Source: CAYINU01 sp964364855 (GTDB taxonomy: Bacteria; Margulisbacteria; Marinamargulisbacteria; CAYINU01). From it: 64,000 bases of DNA. The stretch covers positions 11,357 through 75,356 of the forward strand of contig CAYINU010000001.1 of the NCBI GenBank assembly GCA_964364855.1, written 5' to 3'. Within the stretch, counting starts at the first letter, position 1, and every line of letters begins with the position of its first letter. Below, piece by piece: positions 1-7,231 of this stretch. The position numbers and the translations under genes are program-made. The notes under the pieces were generated by a model. The model was not told the DNA's origin, searched no databases, and was given only the letters and a program-made list of their open reading frames with translations.

Positions 1-1153
1 CTTGCTTTTTGGCATTGTGGCGCGCCCATTGCCCAATGCAGGGCCCACAAGCATTGGCCAATACCAGACCACCCATTTCTTCAAATGCTTTTAGCTGGCC
101 ATCCCGTTCGACGGTGGCTCGGATCATTTCAGAACCTGGCGTGATGGTAAATTCGGAATGCACACGCAGGTGTTTGTTAGTGGCTTGTTTGGCGACAGAT
201 GCGGCGCGGTCCAAATCCTCATATGAGGAATTGGTACAGGAGCCGATTAGTCCCACGGACAGGGTTTGGGGCCAATCATTTTCCGCAGCGGCTTTGGCCA
301 ATTGCGACACCGGCCAGGCCCGGTCCGGAGTGTAGGGGCCGTTGACATGAGGCTCGAGGGTCGACAGATCGATTTCGATGACCCGGTCATAATAGCGATC
401 GGGATTTTGCAGGACTTCGGAGTCAGCACATAGTTCGGAGGCGATGGGAGCAAGCGCGTCCACTACGGCTTGCCTGCCAGTAGCTGCCAAGTAGACGGCC
501 ATTTTTTCATCATAGGGGAATACGGATGTGGTGGCACCGACCTCGGCTCCCATGTTGCAGATCGTGCCTTTTCCCGTGCAGGACAGAGACGCTGCGCCTT
601 CGCCGAAATATTCGATAATTTTGTCTGTGCCACCGTTGACGGTCAGGATGCCGGCCAGCTTTAAAATAACGTCTTTCGGAGAGGTCCATCCGGATAGCTT
701 TCCGGTGAGTTTGACGCCGACGAGCTGGGGATATTTGAGTTCCCANNNNNNNNNNNNNNNNNNNNNNNNNNNNNNNNNNNNNNNNNNNNNNNNNNNNNNN
801 NNNNNNNNNNNNNNNNNNNNNNNNNNNNNNNNNNNNNNNNNNNNNGCCCCTTTTTGGGCCAAAATGAGGTGGTCACAGTGGACCGTGGTGGGGACCGATA
901 CCCGGGGTTGGCCGGATTGCATAAATTGAAGCAACGCCATCTGGGCCGTGGCATCTTGCATGGCGACCCGGTCGGGGTTGAAATCGACATAGGATTTGCC
1001 GCGAACGGGTTCTTGGGCGAGGGGGTGGGCCAGGTGGGTGAGTAGGATTTTTTCGGTATACGTCAGGGGCCGGTTGAATGGTTTTCGAACAGCGGCCAAA
1101 CGGCTGGAAAATGAGGCACAAAAGGCCTCGATAAGGGGTTTATCAAATAACAT
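1..1153 (-). CDS. acn: Aconitate hydratase, mitochondrial-type (partial, interrupted by gap)
   Basis: Interconverts citrate and isocitrate in the TCA cycle. From the ATG at 1151-1153 the N-terminus reads into the family motif RVAMQDATAQMALLQF and then IHCDH-like HCDHLILAQ just before the N gap (746-845). After the gap come ELKYPQLVGVKLTG, the [4Fe-4S] cysteine motif CTGKGTICNMGAE, GSCTNSSYEDL and NACGPCIGQW, all in mitochondrial-type aconitases. The C-terminus lies beyond the left edge. From the family, about 85-90 residues are missing across the gap, so the true gap is about 260 bp rather than the nominal 100. An AAAGGAT ribosome site lies 7 nt before the start. It follows the ATPase gene on the same strand after 132 bp. 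Confidence 0.93.
   Translation of the reverse strand, partial: MLFDKPLIEAFCASFSSRLAAVRKPFNRPLTYTEKILLTHLAHPLAQEPVRGKSYVDFNPDRVAMQDATAQMALLQFMQSGQPRVSVPTTVHCDHLILAQKGXXXXXXXXXXXXXXXXXXXXXXXXXXXXXXXXXXWELKYPQLVGVKLTGKLSGWTSPKDVILKLAGILTVNGGTDKIIEYFGEGAASLSCTGKGTICNMGAEVGATTSVFPYDEKMAVYLAATGRQAVVDALAPIASELCADSEVLQNPDRYYDRVIEIDLSTLEPHVNGPYTPDRAWPVSQLAKAAAENDWPQTLSVGLIGSCTNSSYEDLDRAASVAKQATNKHLRVHSEFTITPGSEMIRATVERDGQLKAFEEMGGLVLANACGPCIGQWARHNAKKQ
746..845. other. Assembly gap (100 N) inside acn
   Basis: Exactly 100 N, a conventional scaffold gap. The flanks do not repeat each other, so sequence is really missing here. The aconitase reading frame is recognisable on both sides. Confidence 0.99.
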
Positions 1154-1285
1154 GGGCTATCCTTTGCAGTTCAAAATGGGAGGCAAAGTGTCTCACCGGC
1201 ATTATAGGCCTTTCACTTCCGTCCGCACAATTTGATTCTGGGTATCGACGTATATCATGATGTTGCGGGCAACGACATATTTGGA

Positions 1286-2440
1286 TTATGGCTTACCCGA
1301 TGCCGGGTATTGTAGCGGCTGTTTAAGCCAATCCTGAGCAGCCCGAACCTCGCAGCCATTCGGAAATGTTTTCTCCCGGTCCAACTGTTTGCAAAGTTGG
1401 ATAGCAGCCGCATGGGGCAACTTTTCTTTAAATAATCGCAAAGACCGAGACAGCGTTCCATCGGACCATTTTGCTTCGATAAGGGTGGCCTGCTCATTTA
1501 TATGTACAAGAAAATCAACTTCCAGCCCGTCTTTTGTCCGGCAGTAATGTAATCCGATATCCGCACCTGTCGTGTCTTCTATAAAGTGTAGGCGTTTTAA
1601 AAGTGCGCAGGCGATTAGATTTTCGAATTTTTGGCCCTCGTCACCGAGAACATAGGCCGTGTCGTAAAAGTAGAATTTGGGCTCTTTTAGCAATGACCGT
1701 GCAATATTTTTGGAATAAGGAGATACCCTAAAAATCACATAGAGGTTTTCTAGAATCTGGGTCCAGTGTTGGATGGTTTGGGATGCTACCTGAAGATCGC
1801 GTGCCAAGGACATATACGATATGGAAGACCCGACGGACCGTCGAAGCAGTTGAATCAATGTTTCAATGCCCTTAATGTTGCGAACGTTTTCCAGATCCAA
1901 AAGGTCTTGTTTGATAATGATGTCCAGGTGCGTTTTTTTCCACAAATTGTATTCGTCGGTCGAGCCCTTTATAAAAGGCTCTGGAAAGCCGCTATAGGCC
2001 ATCAACCGGTCCAATATATGATCTGAAGTTGCGGTGTAGGTAGGGGATAATTCGGCAAGATCAAGCGGGTGTAGCCGGTACCGAAAGTAACGGCCAGCCA
2101 ACGAATCTCCCATTTTGCGATAAGTATCCAAATTAGCGCTGCCTGTCACTACCAAGGCAGGCGGAACGCCTTCTTTGTCGTACACGCCTTTTAAATAGGA
2201 TTTCCAGTTTTTAAGCTTGTGCAACTCATCAAAGATGACCAGTTTTTTTTTGCGATCCCAGCTTTTTTGCAATAAAACAGCACGGTCTTCCGCATTGTCG
2301 TAATTGAAGTAGTCAAAAGAAGAAGTGAGTGTTTTTGATAATGTGGTTTTTCCGCACTGGCGCGGGCCGGTGATGAGGACAATTTTTTCTTTGAGTCTTT
2401 TTTGAATAAAAGGTTCAAGGGATCGTTTTAAGTTCGTCAT
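1286..2440 (-). CDS. AAA ATPase with C-terminal DUF4143 domain
   Basis: A 384-residue protein of the ATPase family often annotated AAA_14/DUF4143. Residues about 20-40 hold Walker A (GPRQCGKT), followed by Walker B (LVIFDELHKLKNWKSYLKG), a sensor segment VTGSANLDTYRKMGDSLAGR and, in the C-terminal third, GLEVDFLVHINEQATLIEAK, which resembles a PD-(D/E)XK nuclease-like core. The cellular role of the family is not established; members are often accessory or mobile. A clear paralogue lies at 42998-44119 and a decayed relative at 45358-45839. The ATG at 2440 has no Shine-Dalgarno but a TATAAT box ends 7 nt before it, suggesting a leaderless mRNA. A 30-bp palindrome lies just upstream. Confidence 0.88.
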   Translation of the reverse strand: MTNLKRSLEPFIQKRLKEKIVLITGPRQCGKTTLSKTLTSSFDYFNYDNAEDRAVLLQKSWDRKKKLVIFDELHKLKNWKSYLKGVYDKEGVPPALVVTGSANLDTYRKMGDSLAGRYFRYRLHPLDLAELSPTYTATSDHILDRLMAYSGFPEPFIKGSTDEYNLWKKTHLDIIIKQDLLDLENVRNIKGIETLIQLLRRSVGSSISYMSLARDLQVASQTIQHWTQILENLYVIFRVSPYSKNIARSLLKEPKFYFYDTAYVLGDEGQKFENLIACALLKRLHFIEDTTGADIGLHYCRTKDGLEVDFLVHINEQATLIEAKWSDGTLSRSLRLFKEKLPHAAAIQLCKQLDREKTFPNGCEVRAAQDWLKQPLQYPASGKP

Positions 2441-2447
2441 GTCGACT

Positions 2448-2453
2448 ATTATA
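2448..2453 (-). promoter_or_regulatory. -10 box of the DUF4143 ATPase gene (leaderless type)
   Basis: On the minus strand the perfect hexamer TATAAT is followed by AGTCGAC (7 nt) and the ATG. Transcription starting 6-8 nt after the box would begin at or next to the start codon. The best -35 (GCGACT, 16-bp spacer) lies within the palindrome 2460-2489. Confidence 0.6.
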
Positions 2454-2459
2454 AATTAA

Positions 2460-2489
2460 ACTTCAAAAAAGTCGCGACTTTTTTGAAGT
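2460..2489. promoter_or_regulatory. 30-bp perfect palindrome upstream of ATPase gene (operator candidate)
   Basis: ACTTCAAAAAAGTCG followed by its exact reverse complement, centred on CGCG between 2474 and 2475. It covers the -35 region of the ATPase promoter. The paralogue at 42998 has a 20-bp palindrome with the same layout (A-tract, CGCG centre, T-tract). It also lies 19 bp after the rsmA stop codon, so a terminator role cannot be excluded, but the stem is A/T-rich with almost no loop. Confidence 0.55.
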
Positions 2490-2507
2490 AGACTTTGGTT
2501 TGGACGG

Positions 2508-3293
2508 TTAATGCTGGCCTTCGGCGATCTCTTGGTAGAGCTGGTAAAAATCTGCCAGCGTGAGTGTGTCAGCTCGTCGGTTCGGATTTTGTTGCAAGAA
2601 CGGCAAGGCGCCGACGGATCGGGGATAGGGGTGATACGGATTGTTTACCAGGTTGTTGAGCAAAGTCTTGCGGCGGGCCCACATGGCCGAACGGATGAAG
2701 GCAAAAAACCGGTCGGCATCCACCTCAAAAGGCAAGTTGCTGCGCCGTGTCAACGATACGACGCTGCTATCCACGGCCGGAACCGGCCGAAACACGTTCC
2801 GGGACACGTGAAATAGAAGTTTTACCTCAAAAAAATAGTGGGTGAAATAAGTCAAGCTAGTCAGGGCTTTGGTACCGGGAACCGCAGTTAGCTTTTGGGC
2901 AAATTCTTTTTGGACCATCAAAACATTGCGGTCCAGATAAGCTCGGTTAGTCACAAGCCATTCCACGATAGCCGCGCTGATGTAGTAGGGGATATTTGCG
3001 ATGACGCGATTGGGGCGATCCATCCAGCCGGACATATCAATCGTTAAAATATCGGCTTTTACAAACGTGACGTTATTGCGGTCTTTGAGGCGGTTTTGGG
3101 TGATAGCGAGGCACTCGGGGTCGAGCTCGACGAGGGTGAGGTGACGGCATTTTTCAGCCATAGCCAAGCTAAACCAACCTTCGCCGCAACCAATTTCCAA
3201 CACGTGGTCTGTGGGCAACACCTCAGATTCGCGGACGATTTTATCGATGATATTTTTGTCTTTGATAAAGACTTGGCCGAGGTGGTGGCCCAT
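2508..3293 (-). CDS. rsmA: 16S rRNA dimethyladenosine transferase
   Basis: KsgA/RsmA methylates two adjacent adenines near the 3' end of 16S rRNA, using SAM. The 261-residue product begins GHHLGQVFIKDKNIIDKIV, matching the family N-terminus. It has SAM motif I as LEIGCGEGWFS, the acidic residue in LVELDPE, and the catalytic motif as NIPYYIS (usually NLPYNIS), a conservative variant. The chosen ATG (3291-3293) overlaps the pdxA stop as TAATG and has AGGA 7 nt upstream. A GTG 15 nt further upstream is an alternative. It is coupled to pdxA, an order also seen in other bacteria. Confidence 0.92.
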   Translation of the reverse strand: MGHHLGQVFIKDKNIIDKIVRESEVLPTDHVLEIGCGEGWFSLAMAEKCRHLTLVELDPECLAITQNRLKDRNNVTFVKADILTIDMSGWMDRPNRVIANIPYYISAAIVEWLVTNRAYLDRNVLMVQKEFAQKLTAVPGTKALTSLTYFTHYFFEVKLLFHVSRNVFRPVPAVDSSVVSLTRRSNLPFEVDADRFFAFIRSAMWARRKTLLNNLVNNPYHPYPRSVGALPFLQQNPNRRADTLTLADFYQLYQEIAEGQH

Positions 3294-4243
3294 TAAGGTG
3301 TCCTGCACAATTGGGCAGCCAGCCGAATGGCTTCGAGCATCGAGCGAGGATTGGCCTTGTCTTGGTAGGCGATGTCAAACGCGGTGCCGTGATCAGGCGA
3401 GGTACGCACAAAAGGCAGACCAACGGTGACATTGACCGCGTCGTCAAAGGCCAATAATTTTAGCGGGATTAGTCCCTGGTCGTGATACATGGCGATCACA
3501 ATATCGAACTCGCCCTGATAAGCACGGTGAAAGAGACTGTCTGCGGCGTACGGTCCGGTAATACTGGGGTGGTTAAATGCCGCAACAGCCGGTGAAAGGA
3601 TCTCAATTTCCTCACGCCCAAAACGACTGTCTTCTCCGGCGTGGGGATTGAGCCCCGCCACCGCTATCCGGGGGATGGGAATGCGGAGCAATTTTGCAAA
3701 ATCGAGGGCCTTCTCAAACGTCTCCGTTAACATGGCTGGGGTCAGCAGCAGGGGAACGGCGGACAATGGGTGATGGATGGTCGTTAACATCACGCGCAGC
3801 TTCGGAGAGGTGAAGGCCATCCGTACCGAAGGCGTATGGGTCTTGGTTTTTAAATAGGTCGTATGGCCGGTGTGGGGCATATCCAGTAACGAAAAGCAGG
3901 ACTTGTGAATGGGACCCGTGACCAGGGCATCTACCTTGTTTTCCATTGCCATTTCGGTAGCCAGCTCCAATGTGGTGACAGCAGCTTGGGCATTGTGCCG
4001 GCTGGTGTTACCCAGGGTCAGATCGGCGCTTCCCACATCTATCCATGCGCTCATCAGGGTCGGATGTTGACGAATGGATTTCCCTAGCTCGCCCAGGTGG
4101 CCCAACACGGAAGCAGGCCCCACAATAACGGGCTCAAAGGGGGTATTGCCCAGCGACAATAATGCCTTGCAGACCACCTCCGGTCCGATCCCGCCAGGAT
4201 CTCCCAACGTGATGGCGATTCGTGGTTTAGTCTGACGGGTCAT
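3293..4243 (-). CDS. pdxA: 4-hydroxythreonine-4-phosphate dehydrogenase
   Basis: PdxA oxidises 4-phosphohydroxy-L-threonine in the DXP-dependent route to pyridoxal phosphate. The 316-residue product has the family start IAITLGDPGGIGPEV, VTGPIHK, and the three metal-binding histidines in TGHTTYL, TTIHHPLSAVP and AMYHDQGLIPLK, then GLPFVRTSPDHGTAFDIA near the end. The ATG at 4241-4243 is preceded by a strong GGAGG. A longer frame reaches 4294 but lacks an SD. It ends in a TAATG overlap with rsmA. Confidence 0.95.
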   Translation of the reverse strand: MTRQTKPRIAITLGDPGGIGPEVVCKALLSLGNTPFEPVIVGPASVLGHLGELGKSIRQHPTLMSAWIDVGSADLTLGNTSRHNAQAAVTTLELATEMAMENKVDALVTGPIHKSCFSLLDMPHTGHTTYLKTKTHTPSVRMAFTSPKLRVMLTTIHHPLSAVPLLLTPAMLTETFEKALDFAKLLRIPIPRIAVAGLNPHAGEDSRFGREEIEILSPAVAAFNHPSITGPYAADSLFHRAYQGEFDIVIAMYHDQGLIPLKLLAFDDAVNVTVGLPFVRTSPDHGTAFDIAYQDKANPRSMLEAIRLAAQLCRTP

Positions 4244-4330
4244 AGGTCCTCCAATTTGAAATGGATACGGTGTCGTGAAGCATGCTTTTGACAAATCTGA
4301 AGTCCAACTGAAGATCTGTCAAAATGGAAT

Positions 4331-4975
4331 TTACACCCTCAGAATCTGGCCGATACCTTTGATTTTCATGAGTCTTTTCATCAAAAGCATCTGCAAGCCA
4401 GGGGTAGTCATGATCTCGAGTTCGACAAAAACGATACCGTTACTGCGGGCCAATGATTTTTTGGTGATTTGGATGCCCAGCTTATGGAGGGTTTCTTCGA
4501 TTCCGTCCACCGCGCCCAGGTGCCGCAGTTCGATATTGAGCGAATAAGGCACCCAATATTTTTGGGAGCTGCGATTGGTGATGTTGGAAAACAACAAAAA
4601 CAAAATGGCGATCAGCGTGACAATAAACGAGGCCAGGTAAAACCCAGCCCCCACCATCATCCCAATGGCTGAAACGACCCAAATAGTGGCAGCAGTGGTG
4701 AGTCCATACACGGATTGCCGAGACTGCAAAATAGTGCCGGCCCCGATAAAGCCCACGCCGGATACGATTTGGGCGGCAATACGGCCGGGGTCACCATCTG
4801 TAGTGAAGTGTAGGGACAAAAACGTAATCGCACATGCGCCCAGGCTGATCAACGCGTGAGTCTTGAATCCAGCAGGTTTGCCCCGCAACTCGCGCTCAGA
4901 CCCGATGACAGCCCCAAATATAAGGGCCAAAAAGCATCGGACAAAGAAATCCAGATACAGTGCGAATACCGACAT
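4331..4975 (-). CDS. mgtC: MgtC/SapB family membrane protein
   Basis: A 214-residue protein with four or five N-terminal membrane segments (to about residue 130) and a C-terminal soluble domain of about 75 residues. The signature SERELRGKPAGFKTHALISLGA and the segment VSGVGFIGAGTIL define the MgtC/SapB family. In pathogens MgtC affects the F-type ATPase and growth at low magnesium; elsewhere the role is uncertain. The soluble domain is ACT-like in related proteins. Its ATG (4973-4975) lacks an SD, and an extended -10 lies 8 nt upstream. Confidence 0.88.
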   Translation of the reverse strand: MSVFALYLDFFVRCFLALIFGAVIGSERELRGKPAGFKTHALISLGACAITFLSLHFTTDGDPGRIAAQIVSGVGFIGAGTILQSRQSVYGLTTAATIWVVSAIGMMVGAGFYLASFIVTLIAILFLLFSNITNRSSQKYWVPYSLNIELRHLGAVDGIEETLHKLGIQITKKSLARSNGIVFVELEIMTTPGLQMLLMKRLMKIKGIGQILRV

Positions 4976-4983
4976 TACGAGGT

Positions 4984-4992
4984 ATTATATCA
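4984..4992 (-). promoter_or_regulatory. Extended -10 promoter of mgtC
   Basis: TGATATAAT on the minus strand is an extended -10 (TGnTATAAT). The ATG follows after 8 nt (ACCTCGTA), so the mRNA would have a leader of at most about 2 nt. Confidence 0.55.
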
Positions 4993-5058
4993 GCCGCGCT
5001 GTGTTGTGCGTACCTAAGAGGGTGTCTTGGTAAAATACCTGTGCGGATCGGTAGGCCT

Positions 5059-5286
5059 TCATGGGTCAGACCTTGTGCGTGGAACAATTTCCAAGTGACA
5101 GCCCAAAAACGTGAGTACATCCATGAGTTTATCCAACCGAATGGTGGGTTTTCCCTGCTCCAAATCGCGTAAAAACCGCAACCCCACGCCGGCACGCAAG
5201 GCAAACTCCCGCTGAGTCAGTCCCAGCATCAATCGGTTTTGTGCAACGGCCCGTCCCAGCTTTTGTTCCCGGACATGTTTATTCAT
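5059..5286 (-). CDS. Small XRE/HipB-type helix-turn-helix regulator
   Basis: A 75-residue protein that is nearly all Cro/C1-type HTH: LGRAVAQNRLMLGLTQREFALRAGVGLRFLRDLEQGKPTIRLDKLMDVLTFLG spans residues about 8-60, with recognition helix around GVGLRFLRDLE. It resembles HipB-like antitoxins, but there is no hipA-like gene next to it in the window, so it is either an orphan or regulates its neighbours. The ATG (5284-5286) is chosen because TATAAT lies 6 nt upstream and the operator-like repeats start there. The preceding in-frame codons would lie inside the promoter. Confidence 0.8.
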   Translation of the reverse strand: MNKHVREQKLGRAVAQNRLMLGLTQREFALRAGVGLRFLRDLEQGKPTIRLDKLMDVLTFLGCHLEIVPRTRSDP

Positions 5287-5292
5287 AGATGG

Positions 5293-5321
5293 ATTATACA
5301 CGATCGGGTATAAATTATGAA
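5293..5321 (-). promoter_or_regulatory. Promoter of the XRE regulator gene
   Basis: Reading the minus strand: TTCATA, 17 bp, TATAAT, then CCATCT (6 nt) and the ATG. No SD is present, so a leaderless transcript is likely. Operator site 1 (5294-5313) covers the -10 and spacer, consistent with autorepression. Confidence 0.6.
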
Positions 5322-5385
5322 TTTTCACAGTTTAGAAACACTGATCGGGTATAATTTGATATAGACTATACCTGATTGGGTATTA
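5294..5385. promoter_or_regulatory. Three operator-like sites (TATAC-N8-GTATA)
   Basis: Site 1 at 5294-5313 is TTATAC-ACGATCGG-GTATAA. Site 2 at about 5335-5354 keeps TGATCGG-GTATAA with a poor left arm. Site 3 at 5366-5385 is CTATAC-CTGATTGG-GTATTA. The centres are about 41 and 31 bp apart, close to four and three helical turns. The geometry resembles HipB operators (arms separated by 8 bp). Site 3 lies in a possible ilvD promoter (TTGATA at 5356, TATTAT at 5381, 19-bp spacer), so ilvD may be co-regulated. Confidence 0.55.
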
Positions 5386-5464
5386 TACGAGCCGCTTTAT
5401 TGTCTTCACTACACCTGACCCTTACAATACTCCCATCTTTTATACATTTTGAGAGGGTCAAACG

Positions 5465-7147
5465 ATGAATGAGAACCAACGCCCTTTTTCTTCTCAAGTT
5501 GTCGATGGAGCGGATCGGGCGCCCTCGCGTGCCATGCTGCGGGCTGTCGGGTTTGGGGATGCTGATTTTAAAAAACCTCAGGTCGGCGTGGCATCCACAT
5601 GGAGCATGGTCACCCCATGTAACATGCATATCGATCAACTGGCCAAAGAAGCTGAAAAAGGCGTGAACCATGCCGGAGGGAAAGGCGTCATATTCAATAC
5701 GATTACGGTGTCTGACGGCATTTCCATGGGAACGGAAGGCATGAAGTATTCGCTGGTCTCGCGGGAAGTCATTGCCGATTCCATCGAGACGGTGGTGGGT
5801 TGCGAGGGATTTGATGGGCTTGTTGCGGTCGGGGGGTGCGACAAGAACATGCCCGGATGTCTGATGGCGATGGCCCGCTTGAACCGGCCTGCCGTGTTTG
5901 TCTATGGCGGTACCATTATGCCGGGTCAATTCCAAGGCAAAGATGCCGACATCGTGTCGGTGTTTGAAGCAGTGGGCGCGCATGCGAGCGGAAAGTTATC
6001 CGATGCCCAGCTGGCCGATGTCGAGAAATATGCCATTCCGGGCCCTGGTTCCTGCGGAGGGATGTACACGGCCAATACAATGGCGTCGGCAATTGACGCG
6101 CTGGGATTGAGTCTGCCCAATAGCTCTGCACAAGCTGCCATATCCGACGAAAAAAAATCGGACTGTTTCCGCGCCGGTGAAGCGGTAATGAATCTGATCG
6201 AAAAAAACATCAGGCCTAGAGATATTTTAACCAAAAAAGCCTTTGAAAATGCGATCACGATGGTGATGGCGTTGGGCGGATCTACAAATGCCGTATTACA
6301 TCTTTTGGCCATTGCCCATGCGGCCGATGTGCCGTTGACGCTGGCGGACTTCACCCGCATCGGCCAAAAAACACCGGTGTTGGCCGATCTGAAACCCAGC
6401 GGCAAATACGTCATGGCCAAGCTCGTTGAAATCGGTGGGGTTACACCGCTGATGAAAATGCTGCTCGACGCGGGGTATTTGCATGGCGACTGTATAACGA
6501 TAACGGGTAAAACAGTGGCCGAGAATCTAAAAGACGTCAAACCCTATCCTGCTGGTCAGGACATCGTCTGCCCGTTGAACGACCCGATCAAAAAAGAGGG
6601 GCATTTAGTAGTGTGTTACGGCAACTTGGCGCCGCAGGGCGCAGTAGCCAAAATTTCCGGCAAAGAAGGTACCCATTTCGAGGGAAAGGCGCGGGTGTAT
6701 GACTCCGAGGAGCTGGCCCTCAAAGCCATCTTGGACGGCAGGATCCAAAAGGGAGATGTCATTGTCATCCGGTACGAGGGACCCAAAGGGGGGCCGGGCA
6801 TGCGGGAAATGCTTTCGCCAACCTCAGCGGTCATGGGCAAGGGCCTGGGGACCTCAGTGGCCCTGATCACCGACGGACGGTTTTCCGGTGGCACTCATGG
6901 CTTCGTGGTGGGCCATATTACGCCAGAGGCCTACGAGGGTGGGCCGCTGGCCATCGTGCAAGAGGGGGATGCCATTATGATCGATGCGCAAAACCACGAA
7001 GTCGTTTTACAGGTGTCAGACGCGGAAATCCAACGCCGGCTAGCGGCCTGGAAACGCCCCGAATCCCGCTACAAACGTGGCGTATTGGCGCGATATGCGC
7101 ATACGGTGTCCTCTGCTTCGCAAGGGGCGGTCACCGATCTGTATTAA
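5465..7147 (+). CDS. ilvD: Dihydroxy-acid dehydratase
   Basis: IlvD dehydrates 2,3-dihydroxy-acids to 2-oxoacids in branched-chain amino-acid synthesis, with an Fe-S cluster. The 560-residue product has the cluster cysteines in VGGCDKNMPG and GPGSCGGMYTANTM, plus LPNSSAQ, MALGGSTNAVLHLLA, EGPKGGPGMREML and LITDGRFSGGTHG. Length is normal for the family. GAGAGG lies about 10 nt before the ATG. The 5' leader of about 75 nt contrasts with the leaderless arrangement of neighbouring genes. No other ilv gene is in the window. Confidence 0.96.
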   Translation: MNENQRPFSSQVVDGADRAPSRAMLRAVGFGDADFKKPQVGVASTWSMVTPCNMHIDQLAKEAEKGVNHAGGKGVIFNTITVSDGISMGTEGMKYSLVSREVIADSIETVVGCEGFDGLVAVGGCDKNMPGCLMAMARLNRPAVFVYGGTIMPGQFQGKDADIVSVFEAVGAHASGKLSDAQLADVEKYAIPGPGSCGGMYTANTMASAIDALGLSLPNSSAQAAISDEKKSDCFRAGEAVMNLIEKNIRPRDILTKKAFENAITMVMALGGSTNAVLHLLAIAHAADVPLTLADFTRIGQKTPVLADLKPSGKYVMAKLVEIGGVTPLMKMLLDAGYLHGDCITITGKTVAENLKDVKPYPAGQDIVCPLNDPIKKEGHLVVCYGNLAPQGAVAKISGKEGTHFEGKARVYDSEELALKAILDGRIQKGDVIVIRYEGPKGGPGMREMLSPTSAVMGKGLGTSVALITDGRFSGGTHGFVVGHITPEAYEGGPLAIVQEGDAIMIDAQNHEVVLQVSDAEIQRRLAAWKRPESRYKRGVLARYAHTVSSASQGAVTDLY

Positions 7148-7231
7148 GCCGTCGTTGAATTTTATGGTTGGGATAGTCCAGCATGAATGCTATCCTCGAA
7201 GTATATTCCGTTTTGATGGAGGGAAAAAAAG

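Noticed and set aside
661..990. Open frames running through the N gap on either strand
   Set aside because: They are created by the N run; the aconitase frame explains both flanks.
7172..7196. Imperfect hairpin (AGCAT/ATGCT within GGAT/ATCC) between ilvD and the TolC-like gene
   Set aside because: Short, weak stem and no U-tract; not enough for a terminator or riboswitch call.
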